Source: Arbacia lixula
Lineage: Eukaryota > Echinodermata > Echinoidea > Arbacioida > Arbaciidae
Reading direction: 5' to 3'
Assembly: GCA_963669155.1 (NCBI GenBank)
Contig: OZ022597.1
Coordinates: forward strand, 17,924,922 to 17,988,921
Length of the DNA: 64,000 nt
Shown here: piece by piece, positions 12,959 to 24,884 of the stretch
How the letters are laid out: each line of letters begins with the position of its first letter
Position numbering within the stretch: the stretch's first letter is position 1
Made by a program: the position numbers and the translations under genes
Notes under the pieces: generated by a model
The model's database searches: none
What the model saw: the letters and a program-made list of their open reading frames with translations, nothing else
What the model was told of the DNA's origin: nothing

Positions 12959-13020
12959 TTTTTTTTTTTTTTTTTGATTTTTGGGGGTGTGACAATGCCC
13001 ATTCTATAAAACAGATGATA

Positions 13021-13166
13021 CGCAGGTTTATTTCGTGAGTCGGTGGAATTGTTTGCACGCGGTAACTATAGAAACTAGTCTAAACCCACTCGGCTTCGCC
13101 TCGTCGGTTTAACAGTTCCATAGTTACCTTGTGCAAACAATTCCTACCGACCCACTCATACCTGCG
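13021..13166. repeat. imperfect palindromic element directly after the 866-bp element
   Basis: The left arm starts CGCAGGTTTATTTCGTGAG and contains GGAATTGTTTGCACGCGG. The right arm contains TTGTGCAAACAATTCC and ends ACTCATACCTGCG. The two pair over most of 146 bases. There is no coding capacity. It is a hairpin MITE or a decayed TIR pair abutting its neighbour. Confidence 0.65.
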
Positions 13167-13169
13167 AAT

Positions 13170-14220
13170 CATTTGTATACTATCTCCCCTCATGCCTAGC
13201 CGGCCGTAGTGGACGTGTGTCTTATCAAACAAACAAAGAAGAGATTCCAGCAGATATTTCAAATTATCCACATATTCTGCCTGTTCACCAAGATTAGGAA
13301 AAGTATTTCACTGATGCGCGGCTACAGCTGCAACTGACCCAAACGTGTGTTTGTGTGTAGGAGGGGGGATAGGAGGATTACAAGGGAAGGGGTAAGACGC
13401 TCCGCTTTGTAAAGCAAAATTAACAAATACGACTTTTACAGAAAGGAATAGAGTATTTCGTTATGTATACAAATTGTGTGAAGGTTCAAACAGTGCATAC
13501 TGTACAACTTCTAAGCTTGTCTGATGTTTGTCCGAGTAGCAATACTTGATATATTGAGAGTGCTTTCTACCAAATGAAACTGCAGTACGAAAAACAGGTG
13601 AATGTAGTAATGCGTTCCTTCGCAGTTATATTATTGCTAAAGTTGTAAATACACCACGAAATAGCTAAGTGCGCAAAGCACTATCTGATCATGTATGTGA
13701 ATTTCATTATCGTCCACGGTATGGATTGTTAGGTAAATTAACTCTCTAATTACCATGGAGAAGTGGAATGTGTAATAATCGAAATGGCGTTACCTGGCTT
13801 CATATTGAGAAAGTTAAAGGACTGTCACCAGTCGTAATACACACGGGGAAAGTGGATGTTTATTGGCATGAACGGGTATCTAATCTGTCTTAAGAACCTA
13901 GGAGGATTTAATCTGTCTTAAGAAGCTGGGAGGACTTTATCCAGTTATCTCTCCTCACTTGATAAGATTAAGTGTCATATGAGGTTACCTCCACAGAGCA
14001 GCTCACAAACACTTTGACAAACGCGACATTTCGCACGCATTGACTATTGTACGAGTGCGTTTGATATTTTCTGAAACTTGTCATTGTGTTCGTGAATCAG
14101 CAGGAATTGCTTTATTAACCGAATTATTAATCATTGTACTGTTTGATGACAAGGAATATTACCCTCCCAATAAAGGCAAATAAACATCACCGCTTTGAAT
14201 TGTTTACAGCTAAAGAAATG
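13170..14220. other. gene-free stretch
   Basis: No supported feature. A minor direct repeat (GGATTTAATCTGTCTTAAGAA-like) occurs near 13880-13930. Confidence 0.5.
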
Positions 14221-14223
14221 TGC

Positions 14224-14339
14224 CAGTACTCTCTCTATCTCTGTCGATCTCTCTTTCTCTCTAGCTCCCTTTCCCTCGCTGTGTCTTTCTTTCTCCATCT
14301 TCCTCCCTATTCCTCTTTCTCTCTGCCTTTTTATGTCTC

Positions 14340-14378
<39 letters not shown>

Positions 14379-14591
14379 ATTTCCCTCCCTCACACTCTCC
14401 TGTAAACTTTCGTCCACCCACAATCAAGTCCATATGGAGAGTATTACCAAGCTAACAACAGTCGATGGAAAAATAAGCACATAATTGAATCACGTCGCTT
14501 CGTTTCAGTCTCACGAAAACACTCTTCACACGGTTAATGGCGGAGCCTGGAAAATAATTAGCGTCAAATACGTCAAATACCCCTTTCTCTC

Positions 14592-14626
<35 letters not shown>

Positions 14627-14635
14627 CTTTCTCTC

Positions 14636-14686
<51 letters not shown>

Positions 14687-15145
14687 CGCTCCCACTCTCT
14701 TATTCGATGCTGACAGCTTTATTGACTCTCCTGGTTTGACAATCTCCTGTTCTATGTTTACCACCGCGTCAGTGCATTGAATACCCTCTTTAACAATAAT
14801 TTGTTGGCATTACTTGTGCATTCCTATTTGATATACATTGTAATTACCTTACCCTCTTCCCCCTTCCCAACTAAAATTACGAAACCCCTGACTGATAATA
14901 CACGAAAGACAAATTGAGAATGAAAATGTCAAAAGTAATGAATGCGCTTCAAAACTATGATTGGAGGTAAGAAATATAAAGTAAAATCTCTCTGCTCGGA
15001 TAAGTTCATATCTTCATTAGCTAGCGACAAGTTCTCTCTCTCCCCCTCACACTCCTGTTCTCACTCTCCCTGCCCCGCTCTGCCCCCCCCCCCCCCCTCT
15101 CTCTCTCTCTCTCTCTGTGTTTGTATCTATATCTATCTATCTATG

Positions 15146-15190
<45 letters not shown>

Positions 15191-15223
15191 TCGTATCTAT
15201 ATCTATCTATCTATGACTCTCTC

Positions 15224-15261
<38 letters not shown>

Positions 15262-15672
15262 GCTCCCACTGTCTTATTCGATTCGATGCTGACAGCTTTA
15301 TTGACTCTCCTGGTTTGACAATCTCCTGTTCTATGTTTACTACTTCGTTTACATTGAACACCTCCTTTAACAATACTTTGTTGGCATTACTTGTGCATTC
15401 CTATTTGATATACATTGTAATTACCTTACCCTCTTCCCCCTTCCCAACTAAAATTACGAAACCCGTGACTGATAATACACGAAAGACAAATTGAGAATGG
15501 AAATGTCAAAAGTAATGAATGCGCTACAAAACTATGATTGGAGGTAAGAAATATAAAGTAAAATCTCTCTGCTCAGATGAGTTCATATCTTCATTAGCTA
15601 GCGACAAGTTCTCTCCCTCTCACTCCTGTTCTCACTCTCCCTGCCCCTCTGTTTTTTCTGCGTGCCTCCCTG

Positions 15673-15734
<62 letters not shown>

Positions 15735-15800
15735 CCTCTCTCTCTCTGTGTTTGTATCTATCTCTATCTCTCTATGATTCTCTCTCTCTCTGCCCCTCTA
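14224..15800. repeat. (CT)n blocks with a two-copy tandem duplication of about 578 bp
   Basis: Long CT microsatellites separate two near-identical unique blocks. ATGCTGACAGCTTTATTGAC occurs at 14707 and 15286. The same spacing (577-579) holds to ATGATTGGAGGTAAG at 14957 and 15534 and to the CTAGCGACAAGTTCTC block. TATCTATC runs and CT tracts flank each copy. Open frames here are poly-Ser/Leu artefacts. Confidence 0.9.
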
Positions 15801-17530
15801 TTTCTCAGCCGTTGATCTCTGCGCCCATAGTCACATTAGGCGTGCTGCCAAACATACACATTTCTATATCGCCCCACACTGTAGAATCGAGGCTAATCAC
15901 CACCCTTCAAATAGTTTAGGTGAAATATTTGTTAAAACAATTATGTGTCATGTATATAATGATGATAACGTGGAACAGGCGAGAGTGTAATATTCTGAGG
16001 AGAACGCTGACGAGTACGCCACGATTCGGCAGTCTGAAAGTTCCCACGACATGAAAAGTGACATAATCTTCTTACACCAATCCACTGACTGAGTCCTGCG
16101 ATTAATCGTGTCTCAGAGTCGTACGACTGATTGGATCGCGGCGTCTACCGTGGCCTGTACTTGTGGGGCAATAATGACATTTGTAGGTTTGGAAATCAAG
16201 ACTACGATGAATGTGGCCGCATGGATCAACGGCAGACCATCGGGGCCTTGCCTACAGCTGTTGTTTTGTCAACGGAAAGGGTCGGCAGGGATTGCACGGC
16301 AAATCCCAGGCTGGGGCGGGGAATAATGTCATATAGGTCTGCACGATTGTACCACGGAGGTCCCTAATTGTACCTACATACAGGCCCAACATGCGTGCAA
16401 GAGATGACATTATTATTACTGAAAAAAAAATAATATAAAATCAGTTGTACATCTCGGAGCAACTGTGTCATCCCAAATGCGTACCGAAGATAACATCATT
16501 ATTAGAAAACAAATATTCCTGTAAAATTACTTGTACATCTGCAACTTTGTTTGCCGTGTATAAGTATAACTAGCGACAATTACTGCTACGGGGTAGTCAT
16601 GGTAGTTAAATGGTTGGACACATATAGGGGTCGCTGGGTTTTATTTATTGAATTGAATTTGTTCAATTTATTCAATTATTGTTCCAATGTAGTATACTGC
16701 TTGAGTACGGATAAGTCCGTGGTTGTATTTATGGAGACTTAATGAAGTCACACAGGCACTTTACATTCTGGGTCTAGTACTCATAAACCTAGTCAGGTTT
16801 TCATCCTCCTCCTCCTCTCTTGGTCCGTCCGAGTAGGTGATTGAAGAAATCGAGAATGATTGGTCTACAGCAGCTGGACCCGTGTTGTACTTAACAGTTC
16901 GGATTAAACATGGACGACAGCCTGGAAGCAGGCTAGTTTTACAAACTTGGTTGCAAATATTTACCATTCCTCGAACGGATTTTGAAAGAAAAATTTGAAA
17001 AAGTGTGATTCGCTGCCTTCCCTGCTACATACATTGTGTGAGGCGTATAATGGCCACAGAGGACGACACCATTTTGTCAGGAGTCTGCTGTCGTACGGGC
17101 ACACGACTGGAAATGTGACGTCACCTCCTTGCATAAAACAAACAAACCACATGACTGGGTCCTGCGATTCTGCTAGTCGCAATGCCGCACAACGGATCGG
17201 ATCGTGTCATCTACCTTTAGGCACTATTTGTCGATAAAATGGGTTCATACAGAATATGCGAGCCAACGGCGGCATATTTATGATAATCTCATTGTACATC
17301 TGGATTACTGGATTGGAGGATTACGTCAGTTTTCCGACCTGCCTAAAGACGTAATCCACTCAACCCAAATACGTATTCTTATAGAATGGAATAAAACGAA
17401 CGGACAAGGCATTATTACATGTGTGACCTTATAGGTACTAGTGAGGTAAAAGTAGAGTCGGTAATACTTTTGTTATGTAATAAGGGAGTAGAATTAGTAG
17501 GCTGTGTGTTACTAGAAGAAGTGGTAGAAG
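15801..17530. other. gene-free stretch
   Basis: No supported gene. Two short regions (about 16085-16170 and 17150-17220) share loosely similar sequence around 'GACTG(A/G)GTCCTGCGATT', hinting at an old dispersed repeat. Confidence 0.5.
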
Positions 17531-17553
17531 TAGGACTAGCACTAGTAGTAGTT

Positions 17554-17589
<36 letters not shown>

Positions 17590-17590
17590 A

Positions 17591-17626
<36 letters not shown>

Positions 17627-17680
17627 CAGTAGTAGTAGTAGTAGAAGTAGTAGTAGTTGTAGTAGTAGTAGTAGAAGGCT
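17530..17680. repeat. (GTA)n trinucleotide repeat
   Basis: About 45 near-continuous GTA units with GCA, GAA and TTG interruptions. The poly-Val frame across it is an artefact. Confidence 0.95.
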
Positions 17681-18094
17681 GTATGTTATGACATTAATTT
17701 ATCAAAACTCATTTAAAATCGTGTTGATATCCACATCACCTATCTCTCTCATTAACGTTTATCCAAGTGAACTGAAACCGTCGCATATGCCCTTTTGGCA
17801 AGTTGGGCGTATACCAGTTGACTCCATGTGTTTGCCCATTACACCGTGTGAGTGTATTTATCAGCGGGCTACATGCTTTGACAGATTGATCAAAACGTTT
17901 AAAGGGACTCAACAACCCAAAGTCAAAGTATTGAAGATATTGGCAGCAAAATGACATCGAACGTGTTGAAAGAATCCGCATTTGTCATCAGTGATCAGGT
18001 TCACATGGATATTACTGCTATGATCGGTTCACATATTGTTTAGTTTTTCTCTATTTCGTGTTTCCATTTTCATCTTATTTGTGACCCCCTTTAT

Positions 18095-18256
18095 CATACA
18101 CATACGCACAAACACACACACATACAAACACACACATACACGAGCGCACAAACCACGCACATATACACACACACACGCGCGCGCACACATACACACACAC
18201 ACCTACACACACACGCGCGCACACATACACACACATATATATACATGCGCGCGCAT
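18095..18256. repeat. (CA)n/(CG)n alternating purine-pyrimidine tract
   Basis: ACACAC stretches alternate with CGCGCGC and ATATATA blocks, giving a long alternating purine-pyrimidine run. Such sequence is a known Z-DNA former. Open frames on both strands are His/Thr or Val/Cys artefacts. Confidence 0.9.
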
Positions 18257-18442
18257 CACCCTTCCACATTAATTTTTGTCTCCGCTTCCGAGCGTTATAG
18301 GATATTTTCAAGTAGTTATCAGCGTTATCATTATCGTTTTAAATCATTGGAAATGATGAGGAATTTAAAACGTACATAGTTGTGACATCAATAATAGGCA
18401 AGGGAAAGAAGTAGTGATGTTCATGAGCTGTAATTGTTGCAG

Positions 18443-18571
18443 AACCATTCTGATGTCATCACCAGGATCCTGGTTACAGTCAACTCCAAGGATTCCATCA
18501 CTTTGAGACGGTTCCTAGCTCCGCAGTATCCTAAATTCACTAAAATGGTATCCATAGCCATGGAAGAATAG
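18443..18571 (+). other. weak candidate coding segment, 42 codons to a stop
   Basis: After TTGTTGCAG at 18434-18442 the frame runs 42 codons from AACCATTCTGATGTC to TAG 18569-18571, with mostly pyrimidine third positions. No domain is recognised. The minus strand is also open over the same interval, so strand and coding status are undecided. Confidence 0.15.
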
Positions 18572-18619
18572 AGTACCGAAGTGTTACGTCATATGGGCAT
18601 CGTGAAAAGGATCGTGAAT

Positions 18620-18792
18620 CTATGACTGTGAGATTTGATACATGTTATCGGTAGGGTATACTGCCGATCCGTGCTGAGTTTCAAGACTTTCGTTAAAGTG
18701 ATACCCATCCTTTCCATCTTCTTCGCGCCGTCTGTAGTCGTCCTTTATATCATGTCTCTGGCCTCCCTGGCCTACTACGCCTCTGGTCCAAT
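18620..18792 (-). CDS. candidate C-terminal exon of an unidentified minus-strand gene
   Basis: Read on the minus strand from an AG at 18793-18794, one frame stays open for 57 codons to a TAG at 18622-18620. Its composition is that of a soluble tail. It begins WTRGVVGQGGQRH, passes through an acidic/basic stretch (KDDYRRREEDGKDGYHF) and ends GSAVYPTDNMYQISQS. This resembles the cytoplasmic C-terminus of a membrane protein, but I cannot name a family. The acceptor lacks a good pyrimidine tract, and the phase does not match the 21106-21189 exon directly, so an extra exon would be needed. The plus strand is also open here and would read as a hydrophobic segment (KVIPILSIFF...), so the strand is not settled. 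Confidence 0.35.
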
Positions 18793-19034
18793 CTAATTTA
18801 GTTCAGGTATTTAACTGTCAACTATTTGAACTTTGCAGCCGTGACCAGATAGCATGGTAGTCTCTATCAATGTGTCCTATGCCACGTGGTGTGTCAGCAG
18901 TGTCAGCAGTTGGGTGCAACCAAGTTGCAATGTGCTATTAAGCACAGGTGCATGACAGAAATCATACGTTCTTGCAAATATGCAGTGCGTTATATCACCA
19001 TGAATATATCAACATTGGTGAATATGTAATTTCA

Positions 19035-19124
19035 TATAGAAGAAGTAGTAGAAGTAGAAGCAGTAATAGTGGTAAACTGTAGTTTTAGAAGTAGTAGTAG
19101 TAGTAGTAGTAATAGTAGTAGTAA

Positions 19125-19165
<41 letters not shown>

Positions 19166-19179
19166 CCTAGTAGTAGTAA

Positions 19180-19211
<32 letters not shown>

Positions 19212-19212
19212 A

Positions 19213-19257
<45 letters not shown>

Positions 19258-19341
19258 AAGTAGTAGTTATGGTAGTAGTAATAGTAAATGAAGTAGTAGT
19301 AGTGGTAGTGGCAGTAAAAGTGGTGGTGGATATATGAGTAA

Positions 19342-19382
<41 letters not shown>

Positions 19383-19445
19383 ATAGTAGTAGTAGTAGTA
19401 GTAGTAATAGCAGTAGTAATAGTAGTACTAGTAGTAGTAGTGATA
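19035..19445. repeat. long imperfect (AGT)n trinucleotide repeat
   Basis: AGT units, with AAT, GGT and CCT interruptions, occupy about 400 bases in several blocks separated by short unique spacers. It is the same motif as the block at 17530-17680. Confidence 0.95.
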
Positions 19446-21100
19446 GCTGTTATGTTTTCACTGATACTATTTCCCTATTATCATAATTGTCATCATCATG
19501 AATATTGGTAAATATCATTACCACTGTCATGACGATTACGCATTTACGTCATTTATCAAGAAATCTAAGCAGTTTACATTACTGCATGTTACATACTTTT
19601 ATATATATAACTATATTTTATCTATAAATAACTTGGGAATGGAAAAAGGGTTTGTAAACACAGACTAATCCCTGCCAGAAGCGAGGTATTCGTGGCATCC
19701 CTACGAGTGTCGTTTTACGGCTCTCCAGTCCCATCTTCGTAAGACATGACCGATGTCTGAGGGAAGCATCCTTAGACATCACTCTACTGTCTCATAGTAG
19801 CATCCTTCCGCTTCCAACTCGTCTATGGCAAGCCGTTAGTGCCATCATTATGGACAACTTTACAGCTATTCGCTTGGCGAGTGTCATCCGTAGGCCCATA
19901 TGGCGGGGAATTGATGCGATCATTATGTACATCTCTGCAACTTTACGCCTACCTAGTAGATCTATAGTTGAAGATATGTAATATAGTTTAAACCAATAAA
20001 AACACAGGAAACTATACAACTACCCACCTACTCTATTTTGCCTTTAGGCGTATAGTTGACTAGTTGTAAATAATGGCAACAACGGCCGGCCATACCCGCC
20101 TGTATTCGCATAGTATGTACTGACTTGTAACAGCAAATTGACGTAAGCAAGTTTTAGCCCCAGGCCTGATATGAGCTATATCCTTATAATATAGTATAAA
20201 CATGATATATGCATATTTGACGTACTTTCGGGAAAATGTTCACTTTAACCTTAAATACTTACAAAGAACGAAGAATTTTGCAATTCTCTGACTGCATTAC
20301 TTAGGCTACCCTATTACGCATACAGATCCAAAAATGTGCTGACCTTAAATGCAAAATTTATATTTCGCAATCTATACTTTTCTTACACAAATTGGTGTAC
20401 ACATGAAAGGTTATACATAAAGATGCATCAATCTGATGTATGTACCATTCACCGTTATACAGTCCATATGAAATGACGTCTGTAAATGTATCTGTGATAA
20501 TGTTTCTGATCCATGGTTCATAGAGCGAAACGCTTTTTTTTTTTTTTGGGGGGGGGGGGGGGTTAGGGAAAGTGGTAGAAATTACGGGATCAATAACCAT
20601 GCCAGGATCATTCTCTTGGCATCACGGTTCCGTATCTCGTTTGACTTAAAGGACTATATTTTGTTTGATATATATCACGATACATGCAAGTGGAGTAAAT
20701 GACTGTTGAATTTACGCATTTCGTATACAAACACATTTATATGGTCAACATTTTTAAAGAAGAGTATTTGTATGCTTCTAAGTAAAATGTCGGTGAAAAA
20801 ATGCATTAAGTAAAGGGAGCAGTATTGAGCGAGATTCTTAACGAATCAGTTTTTATTTTACAAACCATACACATACGAACACACACATACATACACACAG
20901 ATGCGTACACGCACACATGTACACTTACACACAATCACACATTTTGCAACGAATCATCGATCATCCTTTACACATTTTGGTACGATTCTTCACTGTCACT
21001 ACGAACTGACAGTTATACCTAAATGTCAGTTCGTCGTGACAGCGACGGATTCTTCAAGATATGACGCAAAAACATGACAATATTTGCGTTACAAAGGGTA
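19446..21100. other. gene-free stretch
   Basis: No supported gene. A T run joined to a G run lies at 20534-20562, and a CA-rich tract at about 20875-20940. An open minus-strand frame at 19792-20019 has no recognised content. Confidence 0.5.
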
Positions 21101-21105
21101 CTTAC

Positions 21106-21189
21106 CTCATGATTATTTCCATTAAATCCGTTATCGTGGCTGGCTCCGTTAGTCTCCTGTTTCTCCCCTTCATTCTCTCCTTCATCTTC
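21106..21189 (-). CDS. candidate 84-bp internal exon, acidic, minus strand
   Basis: On the minus strand a strong polypyrimidine tract (TTCCTTTTCTCTCTTTTTG) and TTATCAG acceptor precede an 84-base segment, which is followed by GAG|GTAAGTAC, close to the consensus donor. In phase 0 it encodes 28 residues starting EDEGENEGEKQE and ending GNNHE: very acidic, Asn/Gly-rich, probably disordered. A second frame, shifted by one base, is also open. Exon 37458-37721 on the same strand also ends in phase 0, so they could belong to one gene with a long intron or intervening exons. That link is inference. No family is recognised. Confidence 0.45.
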
Positions 21190-22696
21190 CTGATAATCAA
21201 ACAAAAAGAGAGAAAAGGAACATCAACAATTAAAGAAGAACAAAATATTCAACAGTGTAATTATGTAATACTTTGTGGGGAATAAGTAATATTCAATTCA
21301 TTCATTCGAACGAAGGCAGGATTATAAAAGGAGTAAATTGATTTTAAAAACATTATGATGAATATCAGACTAGACGCTCCCGTCTGCTATGAGTATTTTA
21401 CTTCTATACCTATACGAGAAATATATTTCTGTTCATGGGTTTTCTTCCCCAGGAACGACACGATAATACGATACCAACAATGAAACATAAAACGTAAACG
21501 ACAAATAAGGAGTCCTAAATTGATTAGTTTTACTGGAAGCTTGTTGAAAACACATGATATATAATCTGGCCCAGTACAATATTGAGACAATCAAGAAACG
21601 GCCTCCTGTAGATTGGTCATGTTGATGGTAATATCGCTGTGCGAATAACAATACATTGCACCCCGTCCCTTCTGTCCATCTCCGTCCAACCATCACTCTC
21701 ATCATCATCATCTTCTTCTTCTTCTTCTCCATCTTAATCTTCATAATCATCATCATCCTAACCATCATCACCATCGCACGTCATCTTCAGAGGAAAGTTT
21801 AGCTGCCATAGGCTTCTTGTTCTTCGGCTTTAGTAGCAAGGGCACTATATTGTTTGATACTATTCACTTTCCCTTCATTCTGTCTCTCCTTCCATCCTTT
21901 CCATTTTCAACCATCCTTCTTTTTCCAACATGAACAGTGCGACCCTTCTCTTCATCTCCGTCATTCATCAATCTCCTAACCTGTGACACGCCAATAAATA
22001 ACATAACGATAATCCGGACGAAACATTAACTGCAAACAAGAACGACGATTAAAATCTCAACCTCCTTCAACGCAAAGCATCCAACCATTTCCAGCGTTAA
22101 CATTCCAGCATAATGATGATGTATTTCTCATCACGCGCGCGCATACCGACACATTCACGATCGTGACCTAATGTGCTCCGCGTTCAAACCTCCAATTTCA
22201 ACCCTTTACACACCAAAACCGGACCAATTCCTATGTAATTCCCACACACTTACGAGATACCAGCACCACGTGGGTGAACGTTGAAGGGTCAAAGACCGCA
22301 CGAACTCTGAGTGCTGAGTTTCACGGAACGTGCGACAGGAATATACATTTTGAAAATTAGCTCATGCTAGGCACAGGGCGAGATGTAACAGAACCCAGAA
22401 CCAACAAATCACAAAACTCCCCCGTGGGGTGTGTAGGAATCTCTGTTAACACTTCAAGTACCAGACAGGTGTCTGAAAGTTCAACTTAATACGTGTGTTA
22501 AACCTAGACTGACTGTATGGGACGCCAAGTTTAACAACATAAAATATTATTATTGATTCAATAGTATTGATTTTGTCCTCGGAATCACTATGGTCTATTG
22601 AGTTTGTTCACATAATAACTACAGAGAATTCTTGCAATCACCCACTTTTGTAATGTTGTGATGAAAATCAATGATTTTTTAGACAGCATCAGGGTA
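21190..22696. other. gene-free stretch
   Basis: Likely intronic or intergenic. A (TTC)/(ATC) pyrimidine stretch lies at about 21690-21780. Nothing else is supported. Confidence 0.45.
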
Positions 22697-22842
22697 ATGT
22701 TGCATATAGGTTTTCAATTATTGTAACTTACCATCAATGGTAACTACCATGGCAACAGCCAATGAGCTGTCATTATAGCACCTGTTGCCACGGTGGCTAC
22801 CATTGATGGTGAGTTACAATAATTGAAAACTTACATGCAACA
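22697..22842. repeat. palindromic hairpin MITE, family H (copy 2)
   Basis: It starts ATGTTGCATATAGG and ends ACATGCAACA, with inner arms CAATTATTGTAACTTACCAT and ATGGTGAGTTACAATAATTG. Length (146 bases) and architecture match the copy at 6995-7140. The central loop differs. Confidence 0.8.
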
Positions 22843-22920
22843 CGGCCCACATGATTTCGTTCGTGCCGCATAAAGTTAATCTATATTTAGTACAGGGTCA
22901 ATAAAGTTAAATCACCGGTG

Positions 22921-23099
22921 TTAAAGGGTTACTAAATTAGAAAAATAGGCTCCCACTAATCTGTGTAAAATTGTCCACTAAAAACGAACATTCGTTTGCC
23001 GCAATAAAGTCTCATTTTGACGAAAATTTGAAGAAAAAAGAACATATAGATTTACATAGATTAGTGGGAACTTATTTTTCTAATTTAGTAACCCTTTAA
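22921..23099. mobile_element. TTAA-flanked MITE, short 179-bp form
   Basis: The left end TTAAAGGGTTACTAAATTAG is mirrored at the right end, CTAATTTAGTAACCCTTTAA, so both ends carry TTAA. The arms match the 560-bp copy at 28262-28821, but the centre is deleted, so this is an internal-deletion derivative of the same family. Confidence 0.85.
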
Positions 23100-23279
23100 T
23101 ATGGGCATATATATGTAAATTACTAGTGACAAGTGCCAACAGTGTTGAATACAGAGTGCAAGCAAAGTGTGATTGCATTTAGTTTATTCGTTTGAATTGT
23201 CGACTCATCCCTGCGTTGGCATGACTTTAATTGCCTCGATCTCAACCAAATTATGTCCGTGTGTAATATGCCGAAGGGC

Positions 23280-23322
<43 letters not shown>

Positions 23323-23632
23323 TTGGGGGCGATCTCCTTGGTATTGAGTGGTATGTTTAACCCACTGTGTGGCAGACGATTCGCTGATTTATCTATTATT
23401 TTTTTACAATCGATATCGCACGATATGGATGTAATGATAGAGCCTCATGAGTTTTATCTGGTTTGAGAAATAGTCAGTCTGAATTGTTTAATTGGTTTTA
23501 CGCATCATCATTTCTGAATCAAGTACATTCAGGGTCTTCTACTTACGTTTATACTACGTATCTACGTATCTCGAGTCTCTCCGAGAGAAGAATACGGCGA
23601 TTATCGGTAAGCATCTGACACAACGGAAGGAG

Positions 23633-23693
<61 letters not shown>

Positions 23694-24172
23694 GTGTATG
23701 TGTGTGTGTGGGGGGGGGGGGGGTGGTGGCAAAGTGCTGCTAAGAAAGCTGTTTGTGACGAATCCTGGGTTATTTTCGGACTATTTTCACAGGACCCAAG
23801 GCATATGGCATAGCAGGGTGCCTAGCCACAATGACCCAGAATCTGGAACACATTCTTCGACCCTTGCTTTGTCTACATGTTTACGCTTTCTCTATATGAG
23901 CTCATGCAAGAATATGTTGATTCAAATTTCCATTGTCATGATATTATGGAAGCTAGATATGTCTAACATATAATTATGATTAATGTTTAGACGTATATAT
24001 AGAACAATAAGTTGATACAAAGATATTTGTGTAGATAGAAAGATAGACAGATAGATAGATAGATAGATAAATATATATATAGATAGATGGAAAGATAGAT
24101 AGATATATTGATGAATAGAAAGATAGATAGATACATACATAGATAGATGGATATATTGATGGATAGATAGAT

Positions 24173-24218
<46 letters not shown>

Positions 24219-24370
24219 ATGGATAGAATCATAATGGGATATGTGTACACGCAGATATGTATTAAAAATGAACATTTTTAATATGTATAGAGAGAGGGGG
24301 GAACAATGTATGTAGATAAATACCTATTGATGGATAAGGATACTCACATGCTTTGGGAGAGACAAAGAGA

Positions 24371-24401
<31 letters not shown>

Positions 24402-24884
24402 GGAGACAGACAGACAGACAGACAGACAGAGAGGGGGAGATATGACAAATACATGAAATAAATAACTATTGATGGATACGAATAGTCCAATCATATTATG
24501 TACGTAGTTTGAAAAACAAATGTTTACGAACGACACATACAAATACAAAGGCAGATCGATCGAAATGATTGACAGATAAGATAGTATATCATAGAGGGGA
24601 TGAAAGGGACGAGAGAAACATAACTTTAAGCACAGTCATGATAATCCCTATACATGCGGGATACTACAGTACTACCACACTGATTGCAAAGTTCCTCTAT
24701 TCAATGTTACACGCACATGACTGTCGGTAATGGCATGTATCACCTTGAAAACGAGATTAGACAAAGGACCCAAATCAAGTCAGACCAATTTCACAGACAT
24801 AAGCGTAACAATACCCTGTCATGAATACAAACCACTACGACATAACAGAGAGCTCTACCATTCTTTTTCTCTATCGAGACTTAA
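23100..24884. other. gene-free stretch rich in TG, GATA and GACA repeats
   Basis: No gene is seen. (TG)n tracts at 23284-23317 and 23639-23710 are followed by a G run at 23711-23722. GATA repeats fill about 24030-24225, and GA plus (GACA)n fill 24360-24432. All long frames over these are repeat artefacts. Confidence 0.7.
24030..24225. repeat. imperfect (GATA)n tract
   Basis: GATA units with AAAGATA and CATACATA interruptions run over almost 200 bases, ending in about 12 uninterrupted units at 24180-24218. Confidence 0.95.

Larger units (their letters stand above)
12146..13011. mobile_element. 866-bp element with terminal inverted repeats and internal ORF remnant
   Basis: The left end TTTTATAGAATGGG is mirrored at the right end by CCCATTCTATAAAA. 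CTGCAATCTGATTGGT occurs near the left end (about 12171) and again as a direct repeat at about 12857. The interior holds a broken protein-coding remnant (12265-12541) and four tandem copies of a 21-base unit (12892-12958), followed by a T run. It is best read as a decayed DNA transposon. The class is uncertain. Confidence 0.6.

Noticed and set aside
17419-17691. Poly-Val frame and similar poly-Ser, poly-Cys and poly-His frames across the window
   Set aside because: Translations of GTA, CT, TG and CA microsatellites.
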